From positions 1,922,001 to 1,986,000 of the forward strand of contig JADLSH010000199.1 of NCBI GenBank assembly GCA_016169945.1: a stretch of DNA of 64,000 nucleotides. Direction: 5' to 3'. How positions within the stretch are numbered: position 1 is the stretch's first letter; each line of letters opens with the position of its first letter. The DNA comes from Trachythela sp. YZ-2020 (Eukaryota > Cnidaria > Anthozoa > Malacalcyonacea > Clavulariidae). The translations under genes were made by a program, and so were the position numbers. Positions 22,943-35,000 of this stretch are shown here, piece by piece. The notes beneath the pieces were generated by a model, which worked only from the letters and a program-made list of their open reading frames with translations, did not search any database and was not told where the DNA came from.

Positions 22943-23614
22943 GGATATGTACATACACACAGAAATAATTTTTAACATCGTTAGTAAGGTCACTCCTAAG
23001 AGCATATCGTTTCTCATATTTTTTGTCTGCCTTCGGGTGATAATCTTACAATTAATTATCTTCCATTGAATCCTAAAGAGTGAATCATTGAATCCTAAAA
23101 TTGAATATCGAGCGAGCCAACCTCCATATAGAGCAAGCGAGCTTAGCTTCGAGCCGAGTTTCAAACTTTCCCTCAATTATTGCAAACGTTTGGCAAGGGC
23201 TCAAAAACATTTTCTTTCATCAAAACAATGACTTTTAACTAATAAAAGCATTGAAATTTTTTTTTGTCAAAGCAAGGGGAGGGACTGATTTCCTTTGGGA
23301 TTTGCTCATAAATATATTTAGCTAATTCTGCAGTTATTCTCTTGTAGATGTTACCGATCCTGGGCTTCCCTTCTTGATGCTGGAGACATCAGTATAACAA
23401 AAAAATATACAATTAGTTTTATATATACGACATATTTAAGTTAAAGTAGCTTGTATATATTTATATGTAATCTTAATTTGAATGTTATTAAGGTGGCTCA
23501 CTACTGTTTTTCAAAACTGAAAATTTAGGACTGACGTTTTTGAACAATTATTAGTAGTTTGAACAATTATTAGTTGTTTGAAAATAGTTGAGAAGAATAC
23601 CTATTGAGTTGAAC
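22943..23614. other. No gene recognised
   Basis: AT-rich sequence with a short direct repeat (GAATCATTGAATCCTAAA) near 23,070-23,100. No exon is supported. Confidence 0.45.
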
Positions 23615-24347
23615 AAAATATGTGGCCGAAAATGGCTAAAAAGTAAAGGCTAACCCCTTTACTTTTTGTCCACTTTCAAAAAGTAAAGGGATTAAAAAAT
23701 AGCCTTGTTAACGGTTTTTTTTATTCATTTACAGTTGATTCAGCTCACTTTTGTGAAGCTCATTCATTGTTCCTCTGTCCTTTCCACTACCTAGACTTAC
23801 TGTCCTACTGGAGGTATAACACCTTTAACATTTTTTGTGAACAAGAACTAAATGTTGATCTCTCTTTATCTCTTATTTTTTTTTTACTCTTTTTTAAATT
23901 TTTATTTCCTTTATTCTTCCTTTTTTTATTTGACTTTTTTTTTTCCTTTTTTCTTTTTTTTTAGTTTTTTTTTTGTTTTTTTTCTTTTTAGTTTTCTTTT
24001 TTTTTTTCTTTTTACTTTTTTTATACTTTTTTTATACTTTTTTTTTTCCCTAAATACTTTACTTTTTCCAAAAAGATTTTTTTTCCCAAGGAATACTTTT
24101 CCCTCCAAAATCTTATTTTTTAAACGGGTGGAGTAGTTGAACGGTTCTACTAATAAGGCCAGATCACAAACCCACCCACGTCCCTGCGGGAAAAATACTT
24201 TTATAGGCAAAAATCTTGCAACTTGGTTGTGGTGAAACAAATTCGAGTGCGCATCCTCAGTATATGAACATAAGGTCCCATAAGCCGTTCGACAATTTTC
24301 TTTTTATAAAAAGTCAAGCGTTCATTTATACTTACATCATTAACCTT
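23615..24347. repeat. Satellite fragment, then long T-rich tract
   Basis: One palindromic-satellite unit (GGCCGAAAATGGCTAAAAAG) lies at 23,622-23,700. A strongly T-biased tract (about 23,870-24,060) yields long but compositionally meaningless frames of Phe/Leu or Lys. No gene is seen up to 24,347. Confidence 0.7.
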
Positions 24348-24571
24348 CTTCTGTGCTCTCGTTGTCCTCTTGGACGATGTTGAGCAGTCTTCTGTGCTCT
24401 CGCTGTCCTCTTGGACGATGTTGAGCAGTCTTCTGTGCTCTCGCTGTCCTCTTGGACGATGTTGAGCAGTCTTCTTTGGTCTCGTTGTCCTCTTGGACGA
24501 TGTTGAGCAGTCTTCTTTGCTCTCGCTGTCCTCTTGGACGATGTTGAGCAGTCTTCCTTGTTCTTGCTGTC
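24348..24571. repeat. 41-bp minisatellite, about 5.5 copies
   Basis: Units of CTTCTGTGCTCTCGCTGTCC plus TCTTGGACGATGTTGAGCAGT repeat at an exact 41-bp spacing. The minus strand stays open in more than one frame because the unit is free of stops there. That follows from the repeat and is not evidence for a gene. Confidence 0.95.
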
Positions 24572-24574
24572 CAC

Positions 24575-27187
24575 TTTCAAAAAGTGGCCGAAAAATGACC
24601 AAAAGGTAAAGGCTAACCCCTTAACATTTTTTCGACCAAACGTTAAGGCTAACCCCTTTACTTTTTGGCCATTTTCGGCCACTTTTTCAGAAACTCTAAA
24701 AGTGGCCGAAAATGACCCAAAAGTAAAGGCTAACCCCTTAACATTTTTTCGACCAAACGTTAAGGCTAACCCCTTTACTTTTTGGCCATTTTCGCCACCG
24801 AAAATGACCAAAAAGTAAAGGCTAACCCCTTAACATTTTTTCGACCAAAAGTTAAGGCTAACCCCTTTACTTTTTGGCCATTTTCGGCCACTTTTTCAGA
24901 ACTCTAAAAGTGGCCGAAAATGACCAAAAAGTAAAGGCTAACCCTTAACATTTTTTCGACCAAAAGTTAAGGCTAACCCCTTTACTTTTTGGCCATTTTC
25001 GGCCACTTTTTCAGAAACTCTAAAAGTGGCCGAAAATGACCAAAAAGTAAAGGCTAACCCTTAACATTTTCGACCAAAAGTTATATTAACCCTTTACTTT
25101 TGGCCATTTTCGGCCACTTTTTCAGAAACTCTAAAAGTGGCCGAAAATAACCAAAAAGTAAAGGCTAACCCCTTAACATTTTTTCGACCAAAAGTTAAGG
25201 CTAACCCCTTTACTTTTTGGCCATTTTCGGCCACTTTTTCAGAAACTCTAAAAGTGGCCAAAAATAACCAAAAAGTAAAGGCTAATCCCTTAACATTTTT
25301 TTGACGAAAAGTGAAGGCTAACCCCTTTACTTTTTGGCCATTTTCGCCACCGAAAATGACCAAAAAGTAAAGGCTAACCACTTAACATTTTTTCGACCAA
25401 AAGTTAAGGCTAACCCCTTTACTTTTTGGCCATTTTCGGCCACTTTTTCAGAAACTCTAAAAGTGGCCGAAAATAACCAAAAAGTAAAGGCTAATCCCTT
25501 AACATTTTTTCGACGAAAAGTGAAGGCTAACCCCTTTACTTTTTGGCCATTTTCGGCCACTTTTTCAGAACTCTAAAAGTGGCCGAAAATGACCAAAAAG
25601 TAAAGGCTAACCCCTTAACATTTTTTCGACGAAAAGTTAAGGCTAACCCCTTTACTTTTTGGCCATTTTCGGCCACTTTTTCAGAAACTCTAAAAGTGGC
25701 CGAAAATGACCAAAAAGTAAAGGCTAACTTAATATTTTTCGACCAAAAGTTAAGGCTAACCCTTTACTTTTTGGCCATTTTCATGCCAGCGGCCGAAAAT
25801 GACCAAAAAGTAAAGGCTAACCCCTTAACAAATTTTCGAACAAAAGTTAAGGCTAACCCCTTTACTTTTTGGCCATTTTCGCCACCGAAAATGGCCAAAA
25901 AGTCAAGGCTAACCCTTAACATTTTCTCGACCAAAAGTTAAGGCTAACCCCTTTCCTTTTTTGCCATTTTCGGCCACTTTTTGAGTTCTGAAAAAGTGGT
26001 CAAAAATGGCCAAAAAGTAAAGGGGTTAGCCTTAACTTTTTGTCGAGAAAATGTTAAGGGGTTAGCCTTTACTCTTTAGCCATTTTCGAGTTTTTGAAAA
26101 AAGTGGCCGAAAATGGCCAAAAGTAAAGGGTTAGCCTTAATTTTTGTCGAGAAAATGTTAAGTTAGCTTACTCTTTAGCCATTTTCGAGTTTTTGAAAAA
26201 GTGGCCGAAAATGGCCAAAAGTAAAGGGTTAGCCTTAATTTTTGTCGAGAAAATGTTAAGGCTAATTTTACTCTTTAGCCATTTTCGAGTTTTTGAAAAA
26301 GTGGCCGAAAATGGCCAAAAAGTAAAGGGGTTAGCCTTAACTTTTTGTCGAGAAAATGTTAAGGGTTAGCCTTTACTTTTTAGCCATTTTCGGCCATTTT
26401 TTGAGTTTTTGAAAAAGTGGCCGAAAATGGCCAAAAAGTAAAGGGGTTAGCCTTAACTTTTTGTCGAGAAAATGTTAAGGGTTAGCCTTTACTCTTTAGC
26501 CATTTTCGAGTTTTTGAAAAAGTGGCCGAAAATGGCCAAAAAGTAAAGGGGTTAGCCTTAACTTTTTGTCGAGAAAATGTTAAGGGGTTAGCCTTTACTT
26601 TTTAGCCATTTTCGGCCATTTTTTGAGTTTTGTAAAAAGTAGCCGAATATGGCCAAAAAGTAAAGGGGTTAGCCTTAACTTTTCGTCGAGAAAATGTTAA
26701 GGGGTTAGCCTTTACTTTTTGGTCGAAAAAATGTTAAGGGGTTAGCCTTTACTTTTTAGCCATTTTCGGCCATTTTTTGAGTTTTGTAAAAAGTAGCCGA
26801 ATATGGCCAAAAAGTAAAGGGGTTAGCCTTAATTTTTTGTCGAGAAAATGTTAAGGGGTTAGCCTTTACTCTTTAGCCATTTTCGAGTTTTTGAAAAAGT
26901 GGCCGAAAATGGCCAAAAAGTAAAGGGGTTAGCCTTAACTTTTTGTCGAGAAAATGTTAAGGGGTTAGCCTTTACTTTTTAGCCATTTTCGGCCATTTTT
27001 TGAGTTTTTGAAAAAGTGGCCGAAAATGGCCAAAAAGTAAAGGGGTTAGCCTTAACTTTTTGTCGAGAAAATGTTAAGGGGTTAGCCTTTACTCTTTAGC
27101 CATTTTCGAGTTTTTGAAAAAGTGGCCGAAAATGGCCAAAAAGTAAAGGGGTTAGCCTTAATTTTTTGTCGAGAAAATGTTAAGGGG
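24575..27187. repeat. Palindromic satellite array, switches strand near 25,980
   Basis: Units of about 100-120 bp alternate GGCCAAAAAGTAAAGG, CTTAAC, a short TCGAC/GTCGA spacer, GTTAAGG, CTTTACTTTTTGGCC and a second hairpin of CGGCCACTTTTT / AAAAAGTGGCCG. Before about 25,975 the asymmetric parts read AAAGGCTAACCCC and TTTTTCGACC. After about 26,000 they read AAAGGGGTTAGCC and TTTTTGTCGAG, so the whole array inverts. Long frames on both strands (for example KVKANPFTFW-type repeats) are by-products of the repeat. Confidence 0.95.
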
Positions 27188-27390
27188 TTTTTTTTTTTTT
27201 TTTTTTTTTTTTATAAAACTTTATTGGCATGACCTACTGTAATTACAGGCATTGCTAAAGTATATAAGTGCTGTAAGAGCACTGAACAACAATATAATAT
27301 ATATATATGGGATAATCTATAAATTGTTTGAATGTCCAAACTATAATGTTATGACTACTTTACAATATTAATATAATATGTTGGTTTTTT

Positions 27391-29990
27391 TCAATTATTT
27401 GGGGTTTCCAGGAATTTGAGGTTATCTTCTCGTTCCGTTGTGCAGAGAAATATATGCTTGGAAAATAGATTTATTAGAACAGGATCGTCCGAAGACATTG
27501 TTGTTATGTTGAGATCAAACAGATTTTTGAGAATGCTGTTTGAGTTGTCTCGTAAGTGTTGGTATTTCTGGCATGTGAAGGCGAAGTGGAATTCGTTTTC
27601 CACCTTGCCAGAGTCACATAGTTTACAGATACGCTCTTCACGAGGAACATTTTTGTATCTTCCTCGTTCAATTTGCAACTTATGGTTGCTTACGCGATAT
27701 TGGGAGAATGTTCTTCTTATTGTTGGATTTTTAATAAGGGATAAGTATTTTTCCATTTTGTAGTCGTTTTTAAATGTACAAAAGAAGGAGAGTTTTGAGG
27801 AGTTAATCATTTTATGTCGCCAGAATTCAAAATATTTATCTTTCATCTTGTTTACGATAGTTTTTGTATCGTAGTTGATTATATCAGATTCTAGGTTTGT
27901 TATATTATCATAGGATGATTTTAGCATGTTTATTGTGTTAGTATAAAAAGATTCCTTGCCTTCATTATATAGTTGTTTAGACATTTGGAAGGATTGTTTA
28001 ACGATTGAGTTGTCGTCTAGTTTAGAAATATGTTTAAAATAGTTTATTATATTCTTTTTAATTGTAATCAGTAGTGGATATTTCCCGAGTTCACTTCTGC
28101 AAGCTATATTGCTTGCTTTTCTGTTAACACCCAGATATAGTTTGCAGAATCTTAGATGAACTTTCTCTGTTTCTGAATTATCCCATTTATTTAGATCATT
28201 TTTTTCGTATGTTCCCCAAATTTCTGAGTTGTATAGTAGAATTGGGGAAACAACTGAATCAAAAATTTTTGTAGCTGTTTTTGGTGAAAGCTTATGAAAA
28301 TCTATATTTTTACGAATTTTATAAAGTGCATGTAAAGCTTTTTCACTTAGTTGTTTTTGTGCAAGTTTAAATTTGCCATTTGGCACAATTTTTAGGCCAA
28401 GATAGGTATACTCTTTGACTATATCTATATTTTTATTTCCAATGTGGAAATGAAGGTTTGGTAATTTGGAGTTGTGTTTTTGAAAAATCATAACTTTTGT
28501 TTTCTTGATATTAATTTCCATAAGCCATTTACTACACCATTCGTCTAGTTGATTTAAACAATTTTGTAAACCTAATTTTGATCGTGAAAGTATAATGAGA
28601 TCATCTGCATATAAGAGACTGTTGATAGCAGTTCCGTTTGGTAATACAAAAGGATCTGATTTTGTTTGTTCAAATAGTTTTGGAAGTTCGTTTATATAAA
28701 TATTAAATAATAAAGGGCTTAAAGTGCATCCTTGTCGGACTCCCTTTTTATACGGAAAAAATGGTGTTCTGTTTTCAGATAGTTTTATTGCACATTTCGT
28801 GTTCGAGTAGAGGTCTTGAATTAAATCGTAAAAATGTCCACCAATGTTATTTTTGATAAGTTGGTAAAATAATCCTTGATGCCAAACAGAATCAAAAGCT
28901 TTTCTAAAGTCGACAAAGCAAGCATACATTTTTTCATTCTTACTCTGCTTAACATATTTTTCATGCAGAGTTTTCAGTGTGAGAACATGGTCTGCCGTTC
29001 TATTTCCCGGCATAAATCCAATTTGAGTGGGGTGGATTAATTTCTTTTCGTTTGCAAAATTCATCAATCTATTTTTCAAAATTGAGCAAAATAATTTGCC
29101 CATGCAGCTTGAGACACAAATACCTCGGTAATTGTTTGGATCGAGAGAGTTTCCCGACTTATGGATCGGGGTTATTAAACCCTCGGTCCATGATTCGGGA
29201 AACTTCCCCGATGTTAAAATGTTGTTGAAAACTTTTAGAAATCCTTTAGAGAGAGTTTCAATACTAAATCTAATCATTTCGTTTCTGATTTTGTCGTTAT
29301 AAACAGCTTTTTTTGATTTTAGCTCTTCAGCTGCTTTTCGTAGTTCAGATTCTGTGATGACGTCATCAAGTTCAGTTAAGCTGTCTTTGATTTTTTCATA
29401 GTTTTTTAAACATTCAAGGATTTCGTTTTGTTCCTTATTTAATTGATGTTCTGTATGAAGTGTTTGAAAATGATTCAGCCATTCACTTGGTTGTGGCATT
29501 TTTTTGGCTTCATTAAAATTAAGATTGTCACCGCTATTTTTGAGTGTTTTCCAAAATAGCAGTGGATCTTTGCTAGCATTTTCAAGTTCTTGAATTTTAT
29601 TGAAATGAAAAGTTGTTTTTTTCGTTTCCAAAGTGTTTTTATAGTCTTTTAGAGCAGTATGATATGTATTTCTGATTTCAATATTATTTGGATCTCTATG
29701 TTTCTGATTAGCAAGTTTTCTTAGCTGGTGTCTTTTAAATCTACAATCTTTATCAAACCATTTTTTATTTGCAACATTATTAATTTTTCGTCTATATTTT
29801 TTCTTTTTAATTTTAAGAGATTTCTTAGATGCAAGGTCAATAATTTTTTGAAATTCGTCGACACATTTGTTTATGCTTTCTCTTTCTGAAGAGAAATCTC
29901 TATCAAGGAATGTGTTTAATTTCTCTTTTAGTTCCTCTGATTTTAACGCTTTCTTAAAATTTTCACTTGATTCACTGTCCCAAATATATT
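27391..29990 (-). pseudogene. LINE ORF2: reverse transcriptase part
   Basis: The frame is open from about 29,970 down to 27,391; the longest ATG-started stretch is 746 codons from 29,631. RT blocks in order are LITPIHKSGNSLDPNNYRGI, GFMPGNRTADHVLTL, CFVDFRKAFDSVWH (first catalytic Asp), GVRQGCTLSPLLFNIYINEL, and YADDLIIL at 28,588-28,611 (Tyr about residue 341 from that Met). A thumb block (WLMEINIKKTKVMIF) and YLGLKI follow. Near the C terminus CKLCDSGKVENEFHFAFTC forms a C-x2-C-x9-H-x4-C zinc-binding motif, as in LINE ORF2 tails. A 1-nt frameshift near 29,970 separates it from the endonuclease. Confidence 0.93.
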
Positions 29991-30861
29991 GTAGTGGTAG
30001 TTTTGATATTGGTGGTTGTGAGGGATATTATTATTGGTGTTAGTGTTGTTATGTAAGTTAATCCAGGTTATAACTTGACTATGGTCAGATAGATAATTGG
30101 GAGATTTAACAACTAGATGTTTAATTTTTGGCATTAAGTTTTGGTTACAGATGATATAATCAACTACACTGGTTCCGTTTTTACCATGAAAAGTAGGTCT
30201 TCCCAAAGAGTCACCATTGGTCCGACCATTAAGAATTCTCATGTCGTTACTTTTACAAATTTCAATAATTTTTTTACCATGGTTATTGGTTGTTGAGTCA
30301 AAGTTTTGTCTTTCTGGTGGTTGAAAAGAGTTATCACTAGTATCTTGTATGTGATTACTCCCATCACTTGAAACAAAATCTTCAAGTTTGCTTGTCCTAG
30401 CATTTAGATCATCAAGAAGAAGTATATTTCCTCTTGATGAGAAAAGGACTAGATCGTTTTCAAGTTCTTCAAAAATTTCGTTTTCAAAGTACAGGTGGTA
30501 TGTATGTACCACAAATGTATAAATCCAGGTCGGAGTTTAAGATTTCTTTCGAAACTTTGCTCCATAAAAAGTTTTTTGTATTTTTAATAACGTTTACATA
30601 TTTCTTAAATTTGTTTTTGAATAACAGGCTAATGCCACCCGATTGTCGGCATGCCTGGTTAGTGGCTGGTTTAGCTACTTGAGAAACAATATCCTCAAAT
30701 CCTGGAATGTTTGAACATGTATTTGTCCATGTTTCGGTTAGAAATATGAAATCAATCTTAGAGATAGAATCAAGAAAGTCCCTGTTTTTGGTTTTATCTC
30801 CAAGGACTTTATTGAATATACCATTAATATTCCAAGTGCTAAATGAAATTCCTGTGCTCAT
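29943..30861 (-). pseudogene. LINE ORF2: AP endonuclease part (frameshifted)
   Basis: It starts at the Met at 30,861. STWNINGIF (Asn binding metal), FLTETW (catalytic Glu, about residue 43) and GTYIPP form the first half. A frameshift near 30,490 moves the rest into another frame with LLLDDLNARTS, NGRTNGDSLGRPTF, VVDYIICN and YLSDHSQVITW, the SDH motif of exonuclease-endonuclease-phosphatase nucleases. In LINEs this domain nicks target DNA to prime reverse transcription. All key residues seen are conserved; only the frame is lost. Confidence 0.9.
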
Positions 30862-30956
30862 TTTAGATAATTATTAGATAGAGAATGCTGTAAATAATTC
30901 TTTTAAACTAGTATAAGATTAAATAGAATAGTGATTGTATTTGAATGACTTACAGT

Positions 30957-31154
30957 TTATATGTTGATGCATCCATAGAGTTGTTTTATCAGTCCAACTA
31001 GTTGAAGTGGTAGTGCATTTGTTCGGTTATCTTGGGGAGATGAGGAAGGGGGTGGTATCGTTCCTTTGTTGAGATATTGACTATTGATACTTGCAGTTGG
31101 TGGTGGAGGTAGGTTCATCAAGGGGGTAAATGGTGGGTTATTGTGGCCAAATTT
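30957..31154 (-). pseudogene. LINE ORF1, C-terminal remnant
   Basis: A proline-rich frame on the minus strand (NNPPFTPLMNLPPPPTASIN, then GTIPPPSSSPQDNR and LQLVGLIKQLYGCINI) ends at a TAA at 30,957-30,959, about 95 nt before the ORF2 Met. It is cut by the 5' end of the element. It matches the expected position of an ORF1 tail, though no domain can be named. Confidence 0.6.
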
Positions 31155-31155
31155 G

Positions 31156-32028
31156 AAGGGGTTAGCCTTTACTTTTTAGCCATTTTCGGCCATTTTTTGA
31201 GTTTTGTAAAAAGTAGCCGAATATGGCCAAAAAGTAAAGGGGTTAGCCTTAACTTTTCGTCGAGAAAATGTTAAGGGGTTAGCCTTTACTTTTTGGTCGA
31301 AAAAATGTTAAGGGGTTAGCCTTTACTTTTTAGCCATTTTCGGCCATTTTTTGAGTTTTGTAAAAAGTAGCCGAATATGGCCAAAAAAGTAAAGGGGTTA
31401 GCCTTAATTTTTTGTCGAGAAAATGTTAAGGGGTTAGCCTTTACTCTTTAGCCATTTTCGAGTTTTTGAAAAAGTGGCCGAAAATGGCCAAAAAGTAAAG
31501 GGGTTAGCCTTAATTTTTTGTCGAGAAAATGTTAAGGGGTTAGCCTTTACTTTTAGCCATTTCGGCCACTTTTTGAGTTCTGAAAAAGTGGCCGAAAATG
31601 GCCAAAAAGTAAAGGGGTTAGCCTTAACTTTTTGTCGAGAAAATGTTAAGGGGTTAGCCTTTACTCTTTAGCCATTTTCGAGTTTTTGAAAAAGTGGCCG
31701 AAAATGGCCAAAAAGTAAAGGGGTTAGCCTTAATTTTTTGTCGAGAAAATGTTAAGGGGTTAGCCTTTACTTTTTAGCCATTTTCGGCCATTTTTTGAGT
31801 TTTGTAAAAAGTAGCCGAATATGGCCAAAAAGTAAAGGGGTTAGCCTTAACTTTTCGTCGAGAAAATGTTAAGGGGTTAGCCTTTACTTTTTGGTCGAAA
31901 AAATGTTAAGAGGTTAGCCTTTACTTTTTAGCCATTTTCGGCCATTTTCTGAATTTTTGAAAAAGTGCCTGAAAATGGCCATAAAGTAAAGGGGTTAGCC
32001 TTAACTTTTTGTCGAGAAAATGTTAAGG
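31156..32028. repeat. Palindromic satellite array, continued after the LINE
   Basis: Same units and same orientation as 26.0-27.19 kb. It joins the 345-bp satellite directly at GTTAAGGG|CTAGATC. Confidence 0.95.
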
Positions 32029-35000
32029 GCTAGATCAAGCCACACAGGCGAAAAGCTGGCCACATTAGTGGAGATTCAATGACAATTTTGCCTGGATATT
32101 CCTGATTCATCGTGTTTAATAGGCCTTGCACCCGAAGGGCAGAGCTTGCCATGCAGAATTGAGCTGCAGGCTTGCCTACTTTGCACGACAAACCAGAAAA
32201 ATCAAGCCGAAGTGACATCGAACAACTACGAATGGCCAACCCATCCCCTCATGTGATTTTACCCACCAGTCAGAGTTGCCATTCTGGTGCTAATTTATAC
32301 AACTCAAATATAAATATGAATGCAGGCAGATTTTTTATACTAACTGCCAATTAGAAATGACAAGGATCGTAGAAAGCTAGATCAAGCCACACAGGCGAAA
32401 AGCTGGTCACAAGTGGAGATTCAATGACAATTTTGCTTGTTATTCCTGATTCATCGTGTTTAATAGGCCTTGCACCCGAAGGGCAGAGCTTGCCATGCAG
32501 AATTGAACTGCAGGCTTGCCTACTTTGCACGACCAACCAGAAAAATCAAGCCGAAGTGACATCGAACAACTACGAATGGCCAACCCATCCCCTCATGTGA
32601 TTTTACCCACCAGTCAGAGTTGCCATTATGGTGCCAAATTATACAACTCAAATATAAATATGAATGCAGGCAGATTTTTTACACTAACTGCCAATTAGAA
32701 ATGACAAGGATCGTAGAAAGCTAGATCAAGCCACACAGGCGAAAAGCTGGTCACAAGTGGAGATTCAATGACAATTTTGCCTGGATATTCCTGATTCATC
32801 GTGTTTAATAGGCCTTGCACCCGAAGGGCAGAGCTTGCCATGCAGAATTGAGCTGCAGGCTTGCCTACTTTGCACGACCAACCAGAAAAATCAAGCCGAA
32901 GTGACATCGAACAACTACGAATGGCCAACCCATCCCCTCATGTGATTTTACCCACCAGTCAGAGTTGCCATTCTGGTGCTAAATTATACAACTCAAATAT
33001 AAATATGAATGCAGGCAGATTTTTATACTAACTGCCAATTAGAAATGACAAGGATCGTAGAAAGCTAGATCAAGCCACACAGGCGAAAAGCTGGTCACAA
33101 GTGGAGATTCAATGACAATTTTGCCTGGTTATTTCTGATTCATCGTGTTTAATAGGCCTTGCACCCGAAGGGCAGAGCTTGCCATGCAGAATTGAGCTGC
33201 AGGCTTGCCTACTTTGCACGACCAACCAGAAAAATCAAGCCGAAGTGACATCGAACAACTACGAATGGCCAACCCATCCCCTCATGTGATTTTACCCACC
33301 AGTCAGAGTTGCCATTATGGTGCTAAATTATATAACTCAAATATAAATATGAATGCAGGCAGATTTTTTATACTAACTGCCAATTAGAAATGACAAGGAT
33401 CGTAGAAAGCTAGATCAAGCCACACAGGCGAAAAGCTGGCCACATTAGTGGAGATTCAATGACAATTTTGCCTGGTTATTCCTGATTCATCGTGTTTAAT
33501 AGGCCTTGCACCCGAAGGGCAGAGCTTGCCATGCAGAATTGAACTGCAGGCTTGCCTACTTTGCACGACCAACCAGAAAAATCAAGCCGAAGTGACATCG
33601 AACAACTACGAATGGCCAACCCATCCCCTCATGTGATTTTACCCACCAGTCAGAGTTGCCATTATGGTGCTAAATTATGGTGCTAAATTATACAACTCAA
33701 ATATAAATATGAATGCAGGCAGATTTTTTATACTAACTGCCAATTAGAAATGACAAGGATCGTAGAAAGCTAGATCAAGCCACACAGGAGAAAAGCTGGT
33801 CACAAGTGGAGATTCAATGACAATTTTGCCTGGATATTCCTGATTCATCGTGTTTAATAGGCCTTGCACCCGAAGGGCAGAGTTTGCCATGCAGAATTGA
33901 ACTGCAGGCTTGCCTACTTTGCACGACCAACCAGAAAAATCAAGCCGAAGTGACATCGAACAACTACGAATGGCCAACCCATCCCCTCATGTGATTTTAC
34001 CCACCAGTCAGAGTTGCCATTATGGTGCTAAATTATACAACTCAAATATAAATATGAATGCAGGCAGATTTTTTATACTAACTGCCAATTAGAAATGACA
34101 AGGATCGTAGAAAGCTAGATCAAGCCACACAGGAGAAAAGCTGGTCACAAGTGGAGATTCAATGACAATTTTGCCTGGATATTCCTGATTCATCGTGTTT
34201 AATAGGCCTTGCACCCGAAGGGCAGAGCTTGCCATGCAGAATTGAGCTGCAGGCTTGCCTACTTTCCACGACCAACCAGAAAAATCAAGCCGAAGTGACA
34301 TCGAACAACTACGAATGGCCAACCCATCTCCTCATGTGATTTTACCCACCAGTCAGAGTTGCCATTATGGTGCTAAATTATACAACTCAAATATAAATAT
34401 GAATGCAGGCAGATTTTTTATACAATTTTGCCTGGTTATTCCTGATTCATCGTGTTTAATAGGCCTTGCACCCGAAGGGCAGAGCTTGCCATGCAGAATT
34501 GAACTGCAGGCTTGCCTACTTTGCACGACCAACCAGAAAAATCAAGCCGAAGTGACATCGAACAACTACGAATGGCCAACCATCCCCTCGTGTGATTTTA
34601 CCCACCAGTCAGAGTTGCCATTATGGTGCTAAATTATACAACTCAAATATAAATATGAATGCAGGCAGATTTTTTATACTAACTGCCAATTAGAAATGAC
34701 AAGGATCGTAGAAAGCTAGATCAAGCCACACAGGCGAAAAGCTGGTCACAAGTGGAGATTCAATGACAATTTTGCCTGGTTATTTCTGATTCATCGTGTT
34801 TAATAGGCCTTGCACCCGAAGGGCAGAGCTTGCCATGCAGAATTGAGCTGCAGGCTTGCCTACTTTGCACGACCAACCAGAAAAATCAAGCCGAAGTGAC
34901 ATCGAACAACTACGAATGGCCAACCCATCCCCTCATGTGATTTTACCCACCAGTCAGAGTTGCCATTATGGTGCTAAATTATATAACTCAAATATAAATA

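Larger units (their letters stand above)
27188..31155 (-). mobile_element. AP-endonuclease LINE, ~4.0 kb, inserted in satellite
   Basis: A minus-strand non-LTR retrotransposon. It has a 25-nt poly(A) tail (read as T at 27,188-27,212), an AATAAA signal (complement at 27,220-27,225), ORF2 with AP endonuclease and reverse transcriptase, and the C-terminal remnant of an upstream ORF at its 5' end. AAGGGG occurs on both sides (27,182-27,187 and 31,156-31,161). Joining the flanks there restores the satellite sequence GTTAAGGGGTTAGCC exactly, so this is a clean insertion. It is 5' truncated within ORF1. Two frameshifts in ORF2 make this copy inactive, but it is otherwise well preserved and hence fairly young. 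The clade is not assigned. Confidence 0.95.

Noticed and set aside
23870..24136. Phe/Leu-rich membrane-protein frame
   Set aside because: It is a poly-T tract; composition alone explains the open frame.
24332..25941. Overlapping long frames on both strands in the palindromic satellite and 41-bp minisatellite
   Set aside because: Their residues simply cycle with the repeat units, both strands are open at once, and no domain or start context exists.
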